Shown: positions 8,044 to 17,512, counted from the stretch's first letter. The stretch is 49,781 bases of DNA from Moraxellaceae bacterium REDSEA-S32_B1 (GCA_001626925.1 LUOR01000006.1:1-49781), one strand, 5' to 3'. The notes: generated from the sequence alone by a model not told the origin. A program made the numbers and translations.

Positions 8044-9018
8044 ATGTCCATTGAGTTATTGATGATTGTTGGATTTTGCTTAGCGGCATACTCCATCGTC
8101 GGTAATGATGTTCCGCAAACCTTAGGGACGTTTATTTCATCAAATTCGCATCGCCCGTGGTGGGTGCTATGGTTATTTGCCAGTACTATTCTAGCGATTG
8201 TTTTGCTGTATGGTTGGTGGGCTTCAGGCATTGGTGACGCTGCCTATGGACGGCTTGAAACCATTCCCTACCCCGAAGGTGGCATGTCGTGGCTATATAT
8301 TGTTCCACCAATATTGCTGATTATCCTCACCAAATACGGCATTCCTGTCAGTACCACTTTTCTTGTTCTCACCATCTTTTCACCAAGTAGCTTAAGCAAT
8401 ATGCTCACCAAATCGGTGATGGGCTACGCTGTCGCATTTGTGGTAGCGATCTTGGTGTACCGCTTTGTGATTCGTAAAGTCACTGTGTATTTTTCAGAAA
8501 CTCAACACGAGTCTCCGACACGCCTATGGATCTTTCTGCAATGGGGTGCAACAGCATTTCTATGGAGTCAGTGGCTGATTCAAGATTTGGCAAACATCTT
8601 TGTTTATGTACCTCGCCAAGTCCCGTTTGAATTTATGCTGTTTGCTGTGGCGACTTTTGTGGTGTTGATGGGTGTGATTTTTTATCAACGTGGTGGTTCG
8701 ATTCAGCATATTATCAATACCAAAACTGGTGTAGAAGACATTCGAGCGGCCACCATCATCGACTTTATTTATGCCTTGATTCTGCTTGTATTTAAGGAAT
8801 GGAGTAATATTCCGATGAGTACCACTTGGGTATTCTTAGGTTTACTTGCAGGACGTGAGTTTGCGATTTCGATGCATATGGTCACCGTCGACAGTCGCTA
8901 TACCGCACGGAATATCAGTAAAGATGCCATGAAACTTTTACTCGGTTTAGCGGTCAGTATTTTGCTCGCAACAGGCTTACCGTGGTTATATCAACATATT
9001 AACAATTGGATTGGCTAA
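8044..9018 (+). CDS. Divergent PiT-like (PHO4 superfamily) inorganic anion permease
   Basis: 324 residues, mostly membrane segments. The start is the ATG at 8044 with AAGGGA about 7 nt upstream; an in-frame TTG at 7999 would add an unlikely polar tail. PiT-like features are the inverted repeat pair GNDVPQTLGTF (first half) and QDLANIFVYVPR (second half), and GIPVSTTFLVL / NIPMSTTWVFLG, matching the PVSTTH signature of PiT phosphate transporters. The canonical GANDVANA motif is altered in both halves and the protein is shorter than E. coli PitA (about 500 residues), so this is a distant subfamily. With the candidate Pho box, I infer low-affinity phosphate or related anion transport in the inner membrane. 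Confidence 0.75.
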   Translation: MSIELLMIVGFCLAAYSIVGNDVPQTLGTFISSNSHRPWWVLWLFASTILAIVLLYGWWASGIGDAAYGRLETIPYPEGGMSWLYIVPPILLIILTKYGIPVSTTFLVLTIFSPSSLSNMLTKSVMGYAVAFVVAILVYRFVIRKVTVYFSETQHESPTRLWIFLQWGATAFLWSQWLIQDLANIFVYVPRQVPFEFMLFAVATFVVLMGVIFYQRGGSIQHIINTKTGVEDIRAATIIDFIYALILLVFKEWSNIPMSTTWVFLGLLAGREFAISMHMVTVDSRYTARNISKDAMKLLLGLAVSILLATGLPWLYQHINNWIG

Positions 9019-9044
9019 ATCGACTTTCAGCCGATTCAACATAC

Positions 9045-9075
9045 AAAAAATGCCATCTTATTTGATGGCATTTTT
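9045..9075. terminator. Bidirectional terminator between the PiT-like and LOG genes
   Basis: Eight-base-pair stem ATGCCATC/GATGGCAT (9050-9057 and 9064-9071) with an A-run on the left and a T-run on the right, so it can end both converging transcripts. Confidence 0.85.
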
Positions 9076-9742
9076 ATATCAAGCAATTTAAATTTTCAAG
9101 CACTTCGAGAATCTGTTGAATATCATTACACACCAAAACTTTGGCACGGTGGTGTAGCGGCAAGAAACCTTCTTCTACCGCATGATCAAGCTGTGCAATG
9201 AGCGTATCGTAATAACCATTCACATTAAAAATCATCATTGGTTTTTGATGCTGATTGAGCTGTCCCCAAGTTGCGACTTCTAAGATTTCTTCAAAAGTCC
9301 CTAGACCACCAGGCAAGGCAATAAAGGCACTAGCACGTTCAGCCATCATCGACTTTCGGGTATGCATGGTATCGACCACATGTAGCTCTGTCAGTTTCTC
9401 ATTGGCAATTTCATAATCCAGCATAAACTTAGGAATTACCCCAACCACTTCACCGCCATGCTCAATAACCGTATCGGCGATCTGCCCCATTAATCCGATG
9501 CTCGCACCACCATAAACTGCACCAAAGCCATTTCCAGCAAGTGCTTTGGCAAGTGCAATTGCAGATTGTTGATAGATCGGTTTATTACCTGCACGTGATC
9601 CACAGTACAGTGCAATCAAGGTTTGTGTAGCAATCGCTTTAGTTGGTTTGATTTGGTTATTTGCTTGTGTAGCTGTTGAATCTGTAGTTGTGGCTTCTGT
9701 ATTTTTCATCTGTTGGTGTTGTTCTTGCACCATATTATTCAT
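9074..9742 (-). CDS. LOG family protein (TIGR00730; nucleoside 5'-monophosphate phosphoribohydrolase)
   Basis: 222 residues from the ATG at 9742, which has GGAGATGGAGA directly upstream; longer in-frame starts add a sequence with no relation to the family. The Rossmann-like LOG domain starts near residue 45 (LIALYCGSRAG), has VYGGASIGLMG, the Arg-containing MHTRKSMM segment and the signature PGGLGTFEEILEVATW. LOG proteins cleave N6-modified AMP and related nucleotides to free base and ribose 5-phosphate. The first 40 or so residues are a polar Thr/Gln-rich tail not usual in the family. It is transcribed alone, convergent with the PiT-like gene. Confidence 0.85.
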   Translation of the reverse strand: MNNMVQEQHQQMKNTEATTTDSTATQANNQIKPTKAIATQTLIALYCGSRAGNKPIYQQSAIALAKALAGNGFGAVYGGASIGLMGQIADTVIEHGGEVVGVIPKFMLDYEIANEKLTELHVVDTMHTRKSMMAERASAFIALPGGLGTFEEILEVATWGQLNQHQKPMMIFNVNGYYDTLIAQLDHAVEEGFLPLHHRAKVLVCNDIQQILEVLENLNCLI

Positions 9743-10040
9743 TCTCCATCTCCTATTTTCATTCTCAGTATACGCATGTCGTGCTTTAGCTTGTATAGGC
9801 TTTATTAAAATTTTATGACACCCGCCAATTTTGTGCATTTTAACACAATATTTCACTACAATTTTTAATGAAATCATAAACAGACTTGCATATACTGAAC
9901 ACATCTTTAACCACTTCAAAAGTCTATATGAGTAGTCGATGTTGTCACTTTTATCGTGATAATTTTTTCTTGATCAATAATAATTTTTCAAATCAATGGG
10001 ATAATGCATCTTGCAATCCTCTTTTTGAGGAGGTCAGCGC

Positions 10041-11621
10041 ATGATTTTTGAATGGATGTCCGATCCGTCAGCTTGGGTAGGCTTAGCAACGCTGATCGTC
10101 CTTGAAATTGTTTTAGGCATCGACAACCTCGTCTTTATCGCTATTCTTGCTGAAAAACTTCCGCCTGAACAGCGCAATAAAGCCCGTATCCTTGGCTTAA
10201 CCTTAGCCCTAGTGATGCGTATTATCTTGCTGTTCTCGATTTCATGGGTCATGACCTTGACCGATGATTTGTTTACGATCTTTGGTTACGGCTTCTCAGG
10301 GCGAGATTTGATTCTGATTTTTGGTGGTATTTTCTTACTATTCAAAGCCACAACCGAGATCCACGAGCGTATCGCTGGCAAAGTCGAAGCCAAAGAAGAG
10401 CAAGTAGTTTATGCTGCTTTTTGGATGGTCATTGCACAAATCGTCGTGTTAGATGCTGTCTTCTCACTAGATAGCGTCATTACTGCTGTGGGCATGGTGC
10501 CACACTTATCTGTCATGGTGATTGCGGTCATCATCGCCATGACCGTGATGTTGCTTGCATCCAAAGCATTGATGAACTTCGTCAATAAGCATCCAACCGT
10601 CGTGATTCTGTGTTTGGCATTCTTATTCATGATCGGTTTCTCCTTGGTGATCGAAGGCTTTGGCTTCCATATTCCAAAAGGCTACTTGTACGCTGCGATT
10701 GGCTTCTCGGTGATGATCGAAGCCATCAACCAAGCGACTAAGCGTAACCGTGAAAAAATGATCACCACCACCGACCTGCGATCTCGCACGGCGTCGGCTG
10801 TATTGCGCCTATTGGGTGGTCGACACGTAGAACATCATGATGGCGAGCAACTTTCTGAGACGGCGGATATTTTAGCTACGCATTCCTCGGTCAACGATGT
10901 GTTTTCTGATGAAGAGAAAGGCATGATTCATGGTGTGTTGACATTGGCAGAACGCCCTGTGAAATCCATCATGACGCCACGTCCTGATCTTGAGTGGCTT
11001 GATCTAAATGACCCTGATCATAAAGAGCAGCTGCTTAATATTGGTCACTCAAGGATTCTGATTGCGCATGACAATTTGGACAATTTGGCTGGTGTCGCTC
11101 TGACTCATAAAGTCATGAATGATTTGCTTGAAACGGGTGAAATCCATATCGAGCAAAATCTACGTCAACCATTGATCGTCCATGAAAACTTAAAAGTTTT
11201 AACACTCATGGAGCAATTACGCAATGCGCCAATGCAGATTGCCATTGTCCTTAATGAATACGGTTCAATCGAAGGTATCGCGACGCCGATCGACATCTTA
11301 GAGGCAATCGCAGGTGAGTTCCCTGATGATGAAGACGACATTCTGCCTGATGCAGAGGTGTCAGAGGAAGGTGTATGGATGCTTGATGGCTCAAGTGATA
11401 TTCGTCACGTTTCGATGTTAATTGATAAAGACCTAGTCGATGAGAGCGAAGAATATTCAACGTTATCAGGCTATCTGCTATGGTTATTTGGGCATGTACC
11501 AAGTGATGGTGAAAGTATTGAAGCGGACGGTTTCCGATTCGAGATTCTCACTATGGACGGTCATAAAATTGATCGAGTGCGCATCAGCAAATTCGATCCA
11601 TATCAGTCCGCTTCAGATTAA
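10041..11621 (+). CDS. TerC family membrane protein with CBS and CorC/HlyC domains (YoaE/YegH-like)
   Basis: 526 residues. Residues 1-240 are a TerC-type domain with seven or so membrane segments, including [15 protein letters not shown] and [15 protein letters not shown], whose intramembrane Asp residues are typical of TerC metal-binding sites. Residues 300-430 are a CBS pair ([15 protein letters not shown]) and 435-515 the transporter-associated CorC_HlyC domain. This architecture matches E. coli YoaE and YegH. TerC relatives are linked to Mn2+ export and metal homeostasis. GAGGAGG lies 8 nt before the ATG. The gene is monocistronic, with a terminator right after it. I saw no clear yybP-ykoY manganese riboswitch in the roughly 300 bp upstream. 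Confidence 0.9.
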   Translation: MIFEWMSDPSAWVGLATLIVLEIVLGIDNLVFIAILAEKLPPEQRNKARILGLTLALVMRIILLFSISWVMTLTDDLFTIFGYGFSGRDLILIFGGIFLLFKATTEIHERIAGKVEAKEEQVVYAAFWMVIAQIVVLDAVFSLDSVITAVGMVPHLSVMVIAVIIAMTVMLLASKALMNFVNKHPTVVILCLAFLFMIGFSLVIEGFGFHIPKGYLYAAIGFSVMIEAINQATKRNREKMITTTDLRSRTASAVLRLLGGRHVEHHDGEQLSETADILATHSSVNDVFSDEEKGMIHGVLTLAERPVKSIMTPRPDLEWLDLNDPDHKEQLLNIGHSRILIAHDNLDNLAGVALTHKVMNDLLETGEIHIEQNLRQPLIVHENLKVLTLMEQLRNAPMQIAIVLNEYGSIEGIATPIDILEAIAGEFPDDEDDILPDAEVSEEGVWMLDGSSDIRHVSMLIDKDLVDESEEYSTLSGYLLWLFGHVPSDGESIEADGFRFEILTMDGHKIDRVRISKFDPYQSASD

Positions 11622-11644
11622 CTCTAAGCAATTTATCTACACAT

Positions 11645-11672
11645 AAAAAAACTGCCCTCGTGGCAGTTTTTT
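11645..11672 (+). terminator. Rho-independent terminator of the TerC/CBS gene
   Basis: Eight-base-pair stem AAACTGCC/GGCAGTTT with loop CTCGT, flanked by A-run and T-run; could also end the convergent def transcript. Confidence 0.9.
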
Positions 11673-11714
11673 TTATTCGTCGCATTTTTTGTTCTTTACG
11701 CCTAAATAACTGAA

Positions 11715-12245
11715 TCAGCGTTTTGCAGGCACTTTTTGCTTTTGCTGTTGACGGACAAACTTTTCAACCTTCTCACGTGCACGTTGACGTTTCAGCGGTG
11801 AAAGATAATCGACAAACAGCTTACCATTTAAGTGATCCATCTCATGCTGAATACATACTGCAAGTAAATCTTCAGCTTCAATTTCAAATTTTTCACCATC
11901 TAAATTCAAAGCTTCGATTTTTACACGTGACGGACGCTCAACTTTATCGTATATTTGAGGAACCGAAAGACAGCCTTCTTCGTAAGGTGCTGTTTGTTCA
12001 GTCAGTGGTGTGACTTTGGGGTTGATGAATACCATAGGCTGATCTTTGTTTTCAGACAGATCCATCACGATCAACTGAATATGACGATCCACCTGTGTCG
12101 CAGCCAAACCAATGCCAGGAGCGGCATACATGGTTTCAAACATATCAGACGCAAGCTGACGAATGTCGTCATTGACGTCTTCGACAGGCTTAGCAATGGT
12201 GCGTAATCGTTGATCGGGAAAACTTAAAATAGGTAGCAGTGCCAT
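11715..12245 (-). CDS. def: Peptide deformylase
   Basis: 176 residues, the usual size. All three family motifs are intact: GIGLAATQ (44-51), EGCLS with metal ligand Cys92, and HEMDH with His134, catalytic Glu135 and His138. The enzyme removes the formyl group from N-terminal formyl-methionine of new proteins in the cytoplasm using Fe2+. GAGG lies a few bases before the ATG. It is divergent from the LysM gene, the same arrangement seen at PA0019-PA0022 of Pseudomonas aeruginosa; there, fmt follows def, but here the convergent TerC gene lies next and fmt is absent. Confidence 0.97.
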   Translation of the reverse strand: MALLPILSFPDQRLRTIAKPVEDVNDDIRQLASDMFETMYAAPGIGLAATQVDRHIQLIVMDLSENKDQPMVFINPKVTPLTEQTAPYEEGCLSVPQIYDKVERPSRVKIEALNLDGEKFEIEAEDLLAVCIQHEMDHLNGKLFVDYLSPLKRQRAREKVEKFVRQQQKQKVPAKR

Positions 12246-12362
12246 ATGGTCCTCACAGTTGCCATTGGTAAAGCAAATATCTAAAATGATATATTTACTT
12301 CACTAGGGGGCGTTTGTATCGGGTAACATTATAGCCGAATTACAAACACATTATTAGGGATT

Positions 12363-13508
12363 ATGATAATGACAAAAGTTTTGCACAACCAAACAAGCAT
12401 GACGACGGCTTTAAAACGGGGTGTACTGGCAGTCGCCATGAGTGTTGGACTCGGATTAGGTGTTGCAGTGGAAGCACAAGCAAAAAATCCAACGCCACCT
12501 TCTCTACGTGGTGATGCACCAAATGTTTATATCGTCAAAAAAGGCGATACTTTATGGGATATTTCTGGACGTTTTCTAAACAAACCATGGCTTTGGCCTG
12601 AGATTTGGGCAACTAATAAGCATGTCCGTAATCCACACTTAATTTATCCGGGCGATCGTCTACTGCTTTGTACCCTAGATGGACGTACGCTCATTGGTCG
12701 TGATGAGGGCGATGGCTGTGAAGGCATTTTCCGCCGTGCAGGCGCAAGCACTCTTGCTCCGCAAATTCGTGTTGAATCACTGAATAATGCAATTCCTGTC
12801 ATTCCTCTTGATGAAATTCGCCATTGGCTAGAGCGCAATATCGTCATTGCACCAGAGACTTTAGCCAATATTCCTTACGTCGTCGGTATGACTGAGCGTC
12901 GTGTCATTGCTGCCGAAGGTGATCGTATCTATGTGCGTGGTAATGGTGTCCAAATTGGTCAACCGTATGCCATCTACCGTCAAGGCGATCCGTACAAATT
13001 CCAAGATGCCGAAGGTAAAGAATATGTGGCTGCACTTGAATTGACACAAGTCGCAACAGGTCTAGTCACACAAGTCGATAACGACATTAGCACCTTTGAA
13101 ATCAATAAAACCTATAAAGCTGAAGTGCGTAAAGGCGATTTACTCATGCCGATTTACGATCCAATGCTACCAACACTTTTCTATCCAGTACCAGTCGATG
13201 CTGTAGCTGATGGTGGTCAAGTGATTCGTGTGCTTGGTTCGATTGGTACCGCAGGTAAGCACAGCGTAGTTGCTTTGAATCGTGGTCAACAAGCAGGCGT
13301 AACCGTTGGACAAGTCTTTGCACTTGATCAGCTTGGTGAAACAACTGTTGATCCGAAGACCAAAGAAAACTTACAGCTTCCAAACCAACGTATTGGTCAT
13401 GCTTTAGTGTTTCGTACTTTTGATCAGATCAGCTATGCCTACATCTTAGACAGTAGCTTGCCAATCAAAACAGGCGCATTACTTGCTGTGCCAATGTCTG
13501 AAGAGTAA
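12363..13508 (+). CDS. LysM domain protein, TsaP-like (type IV pilus secretin associated)
   Basis: 381 residues. A cleavable signal peptide ends near AVEAQA (residue 40). A LysM domain at about 54-102 (VYIVKKGDTLWDISGRFL to YPGDRLLL) binds peptidoglycan. The C-terminal 270 residues are a periplasmic domain containing a FlgT-like repeat region. Position (divergent from def, followed by dprA and tsaC) is that of PA0020 of P. aeruginosa, named tsaP, which helps anchor the PilQ secretin; homology to TsaP is inferred mainly from this synteny and the domain layout. Two in-frame ATGs (12363 and 12369) share the AGGGA upstream. A perfect terminator hairpin separates it from dprA. Confidence 0.85.
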   Translation: MIMTKVLHNQTSMTTALKRGVLAVAMSVGLGLGVAVEAQAKNPTPPSLRGDAPNVYIVKKGDTLWDISGRFLNKPWLWPEIWATNKHVRNPHLIYPGDRLLLCTLDGRTLIGRDEGDGCEGIFRRAGASTLAPQIRVESLNNAIPVIPLDEIRHWLERNIVIAPETLANIPYVVGMTERRVIAAEGDRIYVRGNGVQIGQPYAIYRQGDPYKFQDAEGKEYVAALELTQVATGLVTQVDNDISTFEINKTYKAEVRKGDLLMPIYDPMLPTLFYPVPVDAVADGGQVIRVLGSIGTAGKHSVVALNRGQQAGVTVGQVFALDQLGETTVDPKTKENLQLPNQRIGHALVFRTFDQISYAYILDSSLPIKTGALLAVPMSEE

Positions 13509-13516
13509 CCCGATCA

Positions 13517-13553
13517 ACAAGTGATTAGATTCGTCTAATCACTTGTTTCTATT
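13517..13553 (+). terminator. Terminator between the LysM gene and dprA
   Basis: Perfect 14-bp inverted repeat (13517-13530 with 13535-13548) around a TTCG tetraloop, followed by a short T-rich tail (TTTCTATT). Confidence 0.85.
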
Positions 13554-13594
13554 AAAATTCAAAAATAATCTCAGCTGAAAATTTTATAAATACA

Positions 13595-14776
13595 ATGTAT
13601 CAACAACTTTCACCCTCAGAATTAGCCAAACTGAAGCTTTGGTATATCTTGCATCACTCTATCAGCAGTTATTTTAAACTACTCCATATTTTTCAAGATG
13701 CTGAACAGGCTTTGGATTTAAAGCATTTAGAAAAATGGCAACAGTTAAAGCTTCATACCAATCACATTGAACGTTTTAAAGACTTTCACACCAACTCAGG
13801 GCAAGCGCAATTTGAAAAGCGTTTTGAACTCATCAAAAACCATTGCGATCATATTTTATTTGATGGTAATGACGACTATCCTGATCAACTCAGTCATTAT
13901 GATGATCGCCCACCGATTTTATTTATTCGTGGCCAAAAAGATGTATTAAAACAAGCGCAAATCGCCATTGTCGGTAGTCGCAAACCTAGCCCACACGGTG
14001 CGCAAGTGGCGTATGATTTTTCTAGTTATTTTGCCAGTCGAGGCTATCACACGACCAGCGGACTTGCGATTGGCATTGACGCCGCAGCACATCATGGCGC
14101 AATTCATCAAGGTCAGAGCATTGCCGTAATCGGTACAGGTTTGGATCAATGCTATCCATCTGAGCATCAGCAACTTTCGCAAAAGATCATCGATACTGGC
14201 GGTGCGATCGTGACAGAGTTCTTCCCTGCCACACCGCCCGCTAAACAAAACTTTCCACGTCGCAACCGCATTATTAGCGGACTAAGTGAAGCGACTTTAG
14301 TCGTTGAAGCAGGTTTGAAAAGTGGTTCGCTGATCACCGCAAAAACCGCCGCTGATCAAGGTAAATCCGTCTTTGCCATTCCTGGACATATATACAGTCA
14401 GTTTCATCAAGGTTGTCATCAGCTGATTCGTGAAGGCGCAACGCTGATTGATCATCCAGAACAACTTCTCGAAGACTTAAACGCTTTCCGACCACAGCTT
14501 GATACAGCCCAATCTAACAAGCCAATACCGCTTGAAAAAAGCCAAAAGACTCAACGCCAAGAGAGCATTCCACAGCAGACACAAGCGATTCCAATGCAGG
14601 TTGAAATTCCTGCACATCTCGCCAAGCTTTACGCAGAGTTGGATTGGATTGGATTATCGATTGATGAACTCGCAACACGTGTACAAACTTCCATCAGCGA
14701 ACTGAACGTGGCTTTGGTAGAATTAGAGCTCCTCGGCGCATGCCGTCAACATGCAGGTCGCTACCTGCGTTGCTAG
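13595..14776 (+). CDS. dprA: DNA-processing protein DprA
   Basis: 393 residues. The N-terminal helical region (1-90) resembles a SAM-like fold. The Rossmann domain begins at about 123 with IAIVGSRKPSPHG, followed by GLAIGIDAAAHHGA, AVIGTGLDQCYP, NFPRRNRIISGLS and SGSLITAKTAADQG. A C-terminal winged-helix (about 330-393) completes the family layout, joined by a Gln-rich linker. DprA protects incoming single-stranded DNA and loads RecA during natural transformation, for which Acinetobacter is well known. The ATG lacks a strong Shine-Dalgarno sequence. tsaC follows 49 bp downstream, so the two may form an operon. Confidence 0.96.
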   Translation: MYQQLSPSELAKLKLWYILHHSISSYFKLLHIFQDAEQALDLKHLEKWQQLKLHTNHIERFKDFHTNSGQAQFEKRFELIKNHCDHILFDGNDDYPDQLSHYDDRPPILFIRGQKDVLKQAQIAIVGSRKPSPHGAQVAYDFSSYFASRGYHTTSGLAIGIDAAAHHGAIHQGQSIAVIGTGLDQCYPSEHQQLSQKIIDTGGAIVTEFFPATPPAKQNFPRRNRIISGLSEATLVVEAGLKSGSLITAKTAADQGKSVFAIPGHIYSQFHQGCHQLIREGATLIDHPEQLLEDLNAFRPQLDTAQSNKPIPLEKSQKTQRQESIPQQTQAIPMQVEIPAHLAKLYAELDWIGLSIDELATRVQTSISELNVALVELELLGACRQHAGRYLRC

Positions 14777-14825
14777 CGCCTATATTGTGCGCTGACCGAA
14801 AGTAATTTTACTTCTTGTGCGAACT

Positions 14826-15395
14826 ATGCAAACTATCAATCTTGAACAAGCCATATACACCTTAAAACAAGGTGAAGTCCTCGCCTACCCGACTGAAGCG
14901 GTTTGGGGCTTGGGCTGTGATCCACGCCAAGAACACGCTTTTCAAAAAATCCTCACACTCAAACAACGTCCGATCGAAAAAGGCGTGATTCTACTCAGTG
15001 AAAGTATCGAGCGTGTTGAACCATTACTTGTGGGCTTAGATACAACGATACGTAACCAAGTTATTGAATCATGGGAAAAATCAGCCCAAAATCAACGTGC
15101 ACACACTTGGCTATTGCCGATCAATAATGAAATTCCAGCATGGATTTATGGTGATCATGACCGTGTTGCCATTAGAGTGACCCAACATCCGCTCTGCCAA
15201 CAACTCTGCCAAGACTTAGATGACTTCGTGGTTTCAACCAGTGCCAATCCCGCAGGACTTTCACCTGCTTTGAGCGCAGATGAAGTACAAAAATATTTCT
15301 CTGATCAAGTCGCAATTTTATCAGGTGAATTAGGCGATAGTCTTAAGCCAAGTCGCATTGTTGATGCAGTGACGGGTGTCGTGATTCGAGGCTAA
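14826..15395 (+). CDS. tsaC: Threonylcarbamoyl-AMP synthase TsaC (YrdC/Sua5 family)
   Basis: 189 residues, near the 190 of E. coli TsaC. Recognisable parts are LAYPTEAVWGLGCDP near the start, the KQRP basic motif, and VSTSANPAGLSPA near residue 140, the nucleotide-binding end of the fold. The enzyme makes threonylcarbamoyl-AMP from Thr, bicarbonate and ATP for the t6A modification at position 37 of ANN-decoding tRNAs. The ATG at 14826 is chosen over a GTG at 14817 on family length. It lies directly after dprA, as in Pseudomonas. Without the Sua5 C-terminal domain this is the short TsaC form. Confidence 0.95.
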   Translation: MQTINLEQAIYTLKQGEVLAYPTEAVWGLGCDPRQEHAFQKILTLKQRPIEKGVILLSESIERVEPLLVGLDTTIRNQVIESWEKSAQNQRAHTWLLPINNEIPAWIYGDHDRVAIRVTQHPLCQQLCQDLDDFVVSTSANPAGLSPALSADEVQKYFSDQVAILSGELGDSLKPSRIVDAVTGVVIRG

Positions 15396-15550
15396 TCCAA
15401 ACCACACCCCAAAACCACATTCCTTTTCAATTCATCAAGATTTTTAAATTTCTTCAAACAAGCGCTCACAGTCTAGCTAGCAAATCCACACAGCTCATCT
15501 TGATGATTCATTTTAGGATGATGATAGTTTCTAATTGATTGGAGTGCACA

Positions 15551-15968
15551 ATGAGCGAATTAAGCAAATCCCCCTACGCCTGACACCGCCGAAGATAACG
15601 CATTTTTTCCATCATCTTACTCACTGAGCCAATACACTTCAGATAAAACGGATTATGACGGCACTACTTACGACAAGCCCTATCAAGGCGATAAAAAAAT
15701 CTTAATGATCGCCACGGATGAGCGTTATATCCAAATGGAAAATGGAAAGTTTTCTCAACGGGTAACCATCCCGTAGATATGCCAAGTCAACTGAAATGGT
15801 TAGTCGGTGAAAATCTGCAAAAGCTCGGCGTTAAGATTTTGAATAGTGATATCACTGGCAAAATTCACAAAGATCGAAAGTTGTTGACTGGTAACAGTCC
15901 ATTGGCATCCCCACAACCTCAGTAAGCTGGCTGCCGAAACATTAATTGCTAACCCCAAGCTTAGCTAA
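15551..15968 (+). pseudogene. hchA: Remnant of hchA (protein deglycase / glyoxalase III Hsp31)
   Basis: The conceptual sequence matches both ends of E. coli HchA. The front gives MSELSKSP, then [20 protein letters not shown], then [19 protein letters not shown] and FSTGNHPV. The back gives [34 protein letters not shown] and KLAAETLIANPKLS. The roughly 145 central residues, including the catalytic Cys nucleophile and its His, are missing at a junction near 15775. In addition, an extra C in the run at 15570-15574 creates a stop at 15581, a missing T near 15750 shifts frame, and a further shift near 15908 precedes the C-terminus. At least four lesions mean no functional enzyme. HchA degrades methylglyoxal and repairs glycated molecules. 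The window between 15396 and 16258 holds no other gene that I can see. Confidence 0.88.
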
Positions 15969-16258
15969 AAATCTAACTTATTAACTTAACAAGAATTATC
16001 TTTTTGATCACATTTGATCTATGAGGCAACGGATTCACTGGTCAAGTGCGATTTTCCAACATTTGTTACTTATTCACAGCAAAACGATGCAAATCGTATC
16101 GTCACTTTGATCTACTTTCCGATATAGTAAGCGCAACTCAAACAGACGATTTGTCTTGATTCTGATTTTTAGTGCTTTTTGAATCACGATCACTCAGCAA
16201 AATTGATTTAATCAAACATTTCCGAAAATTTTATTCAATCAAACACATGGATAATGAT

Positions 16259-16882
16259 ATGAAAAAATTAACATTACTTACTTTAGTCGCTTCAATGGCA
16301 ACATTTACCGCATGCTCAAAACCAGTGACTGAAGTCAAAGAAGGTGAAAGCGCAGCGACTGCTCAAGAAACAAAAACCGCATCCCTCAGCACTGATAACA
16401 AAGCGGATATTCAATCTGATTTGGACAAGCTACAAACTTACGGCGCCTCACAAGAGCAAAAGTCTCAAGAGCTTAGTCAGCGCATGGAAGCAGCAATGCA
16501 AGAAAAGAACAAAGCTGAAATCAACAAGCTTTTCACAGAGCTGAAAGCTTTTGTTGAAAAAAGCAATAACGAACTTCGTGCCATCGAGCTTAAAAGTAGC
16601 GAAGTCAACAAACTGCGTGAAAAAATGATCGAAAACAGCTTGATCAGTATCGAAATGAGCGAGCTAATGATGCAAACTGACCCTGAAAATGTTGACGTTG
16701 AAAAAGTACAACCATTGCAAGAAAAAGCCGTGAATGCACAGCAAGAACTCATTGCGATGAGCCAAGAAATCTATGCAAAAATTGATGGTACAAATGGTAC
16801 AGCAGCTCAAGGTGCTGAAACTGCAACACCAAATGCAGAAGTTGCAAATACCGAAACTGCTCCTACAGAAGCAGCACAATAA
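16259..16882 (+). CDS. Coiled-coil lipoprotein of unknown function
   Basis: 207 residues. MKKLTLLTLVASMATFTAC is a lipoprotein signal with the cysteine at residue 19. The mature part is helical and charged from about 45 to 165 (repeated Lys/Glu/Gln and Leu, likely coiled coil), ending in an Ala/Thr/Glu-rich low-complexity tail. I choose the ATG at 16259; upstream in-frame starts add an extension without a signal sequence. I do not recognise the family. It is probably anchored in the outer membrane facing the periplasm. An inverted repeat at 16906-16936 (9-bp arms, no T-run) follows. The glutathione peroxidase gene begins 87 bp further on. Confidence 0.8.
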   Translation: MKKLTLLTLVASMATFTACSKPVTEVKEGESAATAQETKTASLSTDNKADIQSDLDKLQTYGASQEQKSQELSQRMEAAMQEKNKAEINKLFTELKAFVEKSNNELRAIELKSSEVNKLREKMIENSLISIEMSELMMQTDPENVDVEKVQPLQEKAVNAQQELIAMSQEIYAKIDGTNGTAAQGAETATPNAEVANTETAPTEAAQ

Positions 16883-16969
16883 TCTGAAAGGATTTGCATT
16901 GAAGATGAAGCCATTACGTATTTTGTGATGGCTTCACCTCATTGACCAACATCATGGAGTGAGCACGAG

Positions 16970-17512
16970 ATGAGTACGATTCAAGACATCGCTTTTCAAA
17001 AAATGGGCGGTGCGACTGCAACGCTTGCAGATTATCAAGGCAAAGTGGCGTTGATCGTCAATGTCGCTTCAAAGTGTGGACTCACCCCACAATATGAAGC
17101 GCTGGAAAAACTGTATCGTTTCAAAAAAGCGGAAGGTTTAGAGATTCTCGGCTTTCCTGCCAATAACTTTCTGGAACAAGAGCCGGGCAGCGATGCAGAG
17201 ATTCAAGATTTCTGTTCAGTCACTTATGATGTAACTTTTCCGTTATTTTCAAAAATTTCTGTTGCAGGTGATGATAAACATCCGTTGTATCAAGCATTGA
17301 TTGAAGCTCAACCTGAGCGTATCGGCGAAGGACCGTGGTGGGATGATCTGGTGGAATATGGTTTAACGCCAAATCCAAAACCTGAAGTGCTGTGGAATTT
17401 TGAAAAATTCCTTGTCAATCGTCGTGGTGAAGTTATCGCACGTTTTGCCCCTGACATTACTGCCGAAGACCCACGCCTGCTAGAAGCGATTGAATCTGCT
17501 TTAGCTGAATAA
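16970..17512 (+). CDS. Glutathione peroxidase family protein (Cys type, BtuE-like)
   Basis: 180 residues. The catalytic tetrad of the family is visible: Cys36 in NVASKCGLTPQY, Gln70 in GFPANNFLEQEPG, Trp142 in WNFEKFLVNRRG with the following Asn. The active-site residue is encoded by an ordinary Cys codon (TGT), not by TGA. The usual FPCNQF segment reads FPANNF, so the resolving cysteine common in thioredoxin-dependent members is absent there. It reduces hydrogen or lipid peroxides in the cytoplasm; the reducing partner is uncertain. GGAG is 10 nt before the ATG. It ends at a bidirectional terminator shared with ettA. Confidence 0.93.
   Translation: MSTIQDIAFQKMGGATATLADYQGKVALIVNVASKCGLTPQYEALEKLYRFKKAEGLEILGFPANNFLEQEPGSDAEIQDFCSVTYDVTFPLFSKISVAGDDKHPLYQALIEAQPERIGEGPWWDDLVEYGLTPNPKPEVLWNFEKFLVNRRGEVIARFAPDITAEDPRLLEAIESALAE

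Noticed and set aside
9743..10040. yybP-ykoY manganese riboswitch before the TerC gene
   Set aside because: TerC genes often carry one, but I could not find the conserved paired core and two-helix layout by eye; a covariance search would decide.
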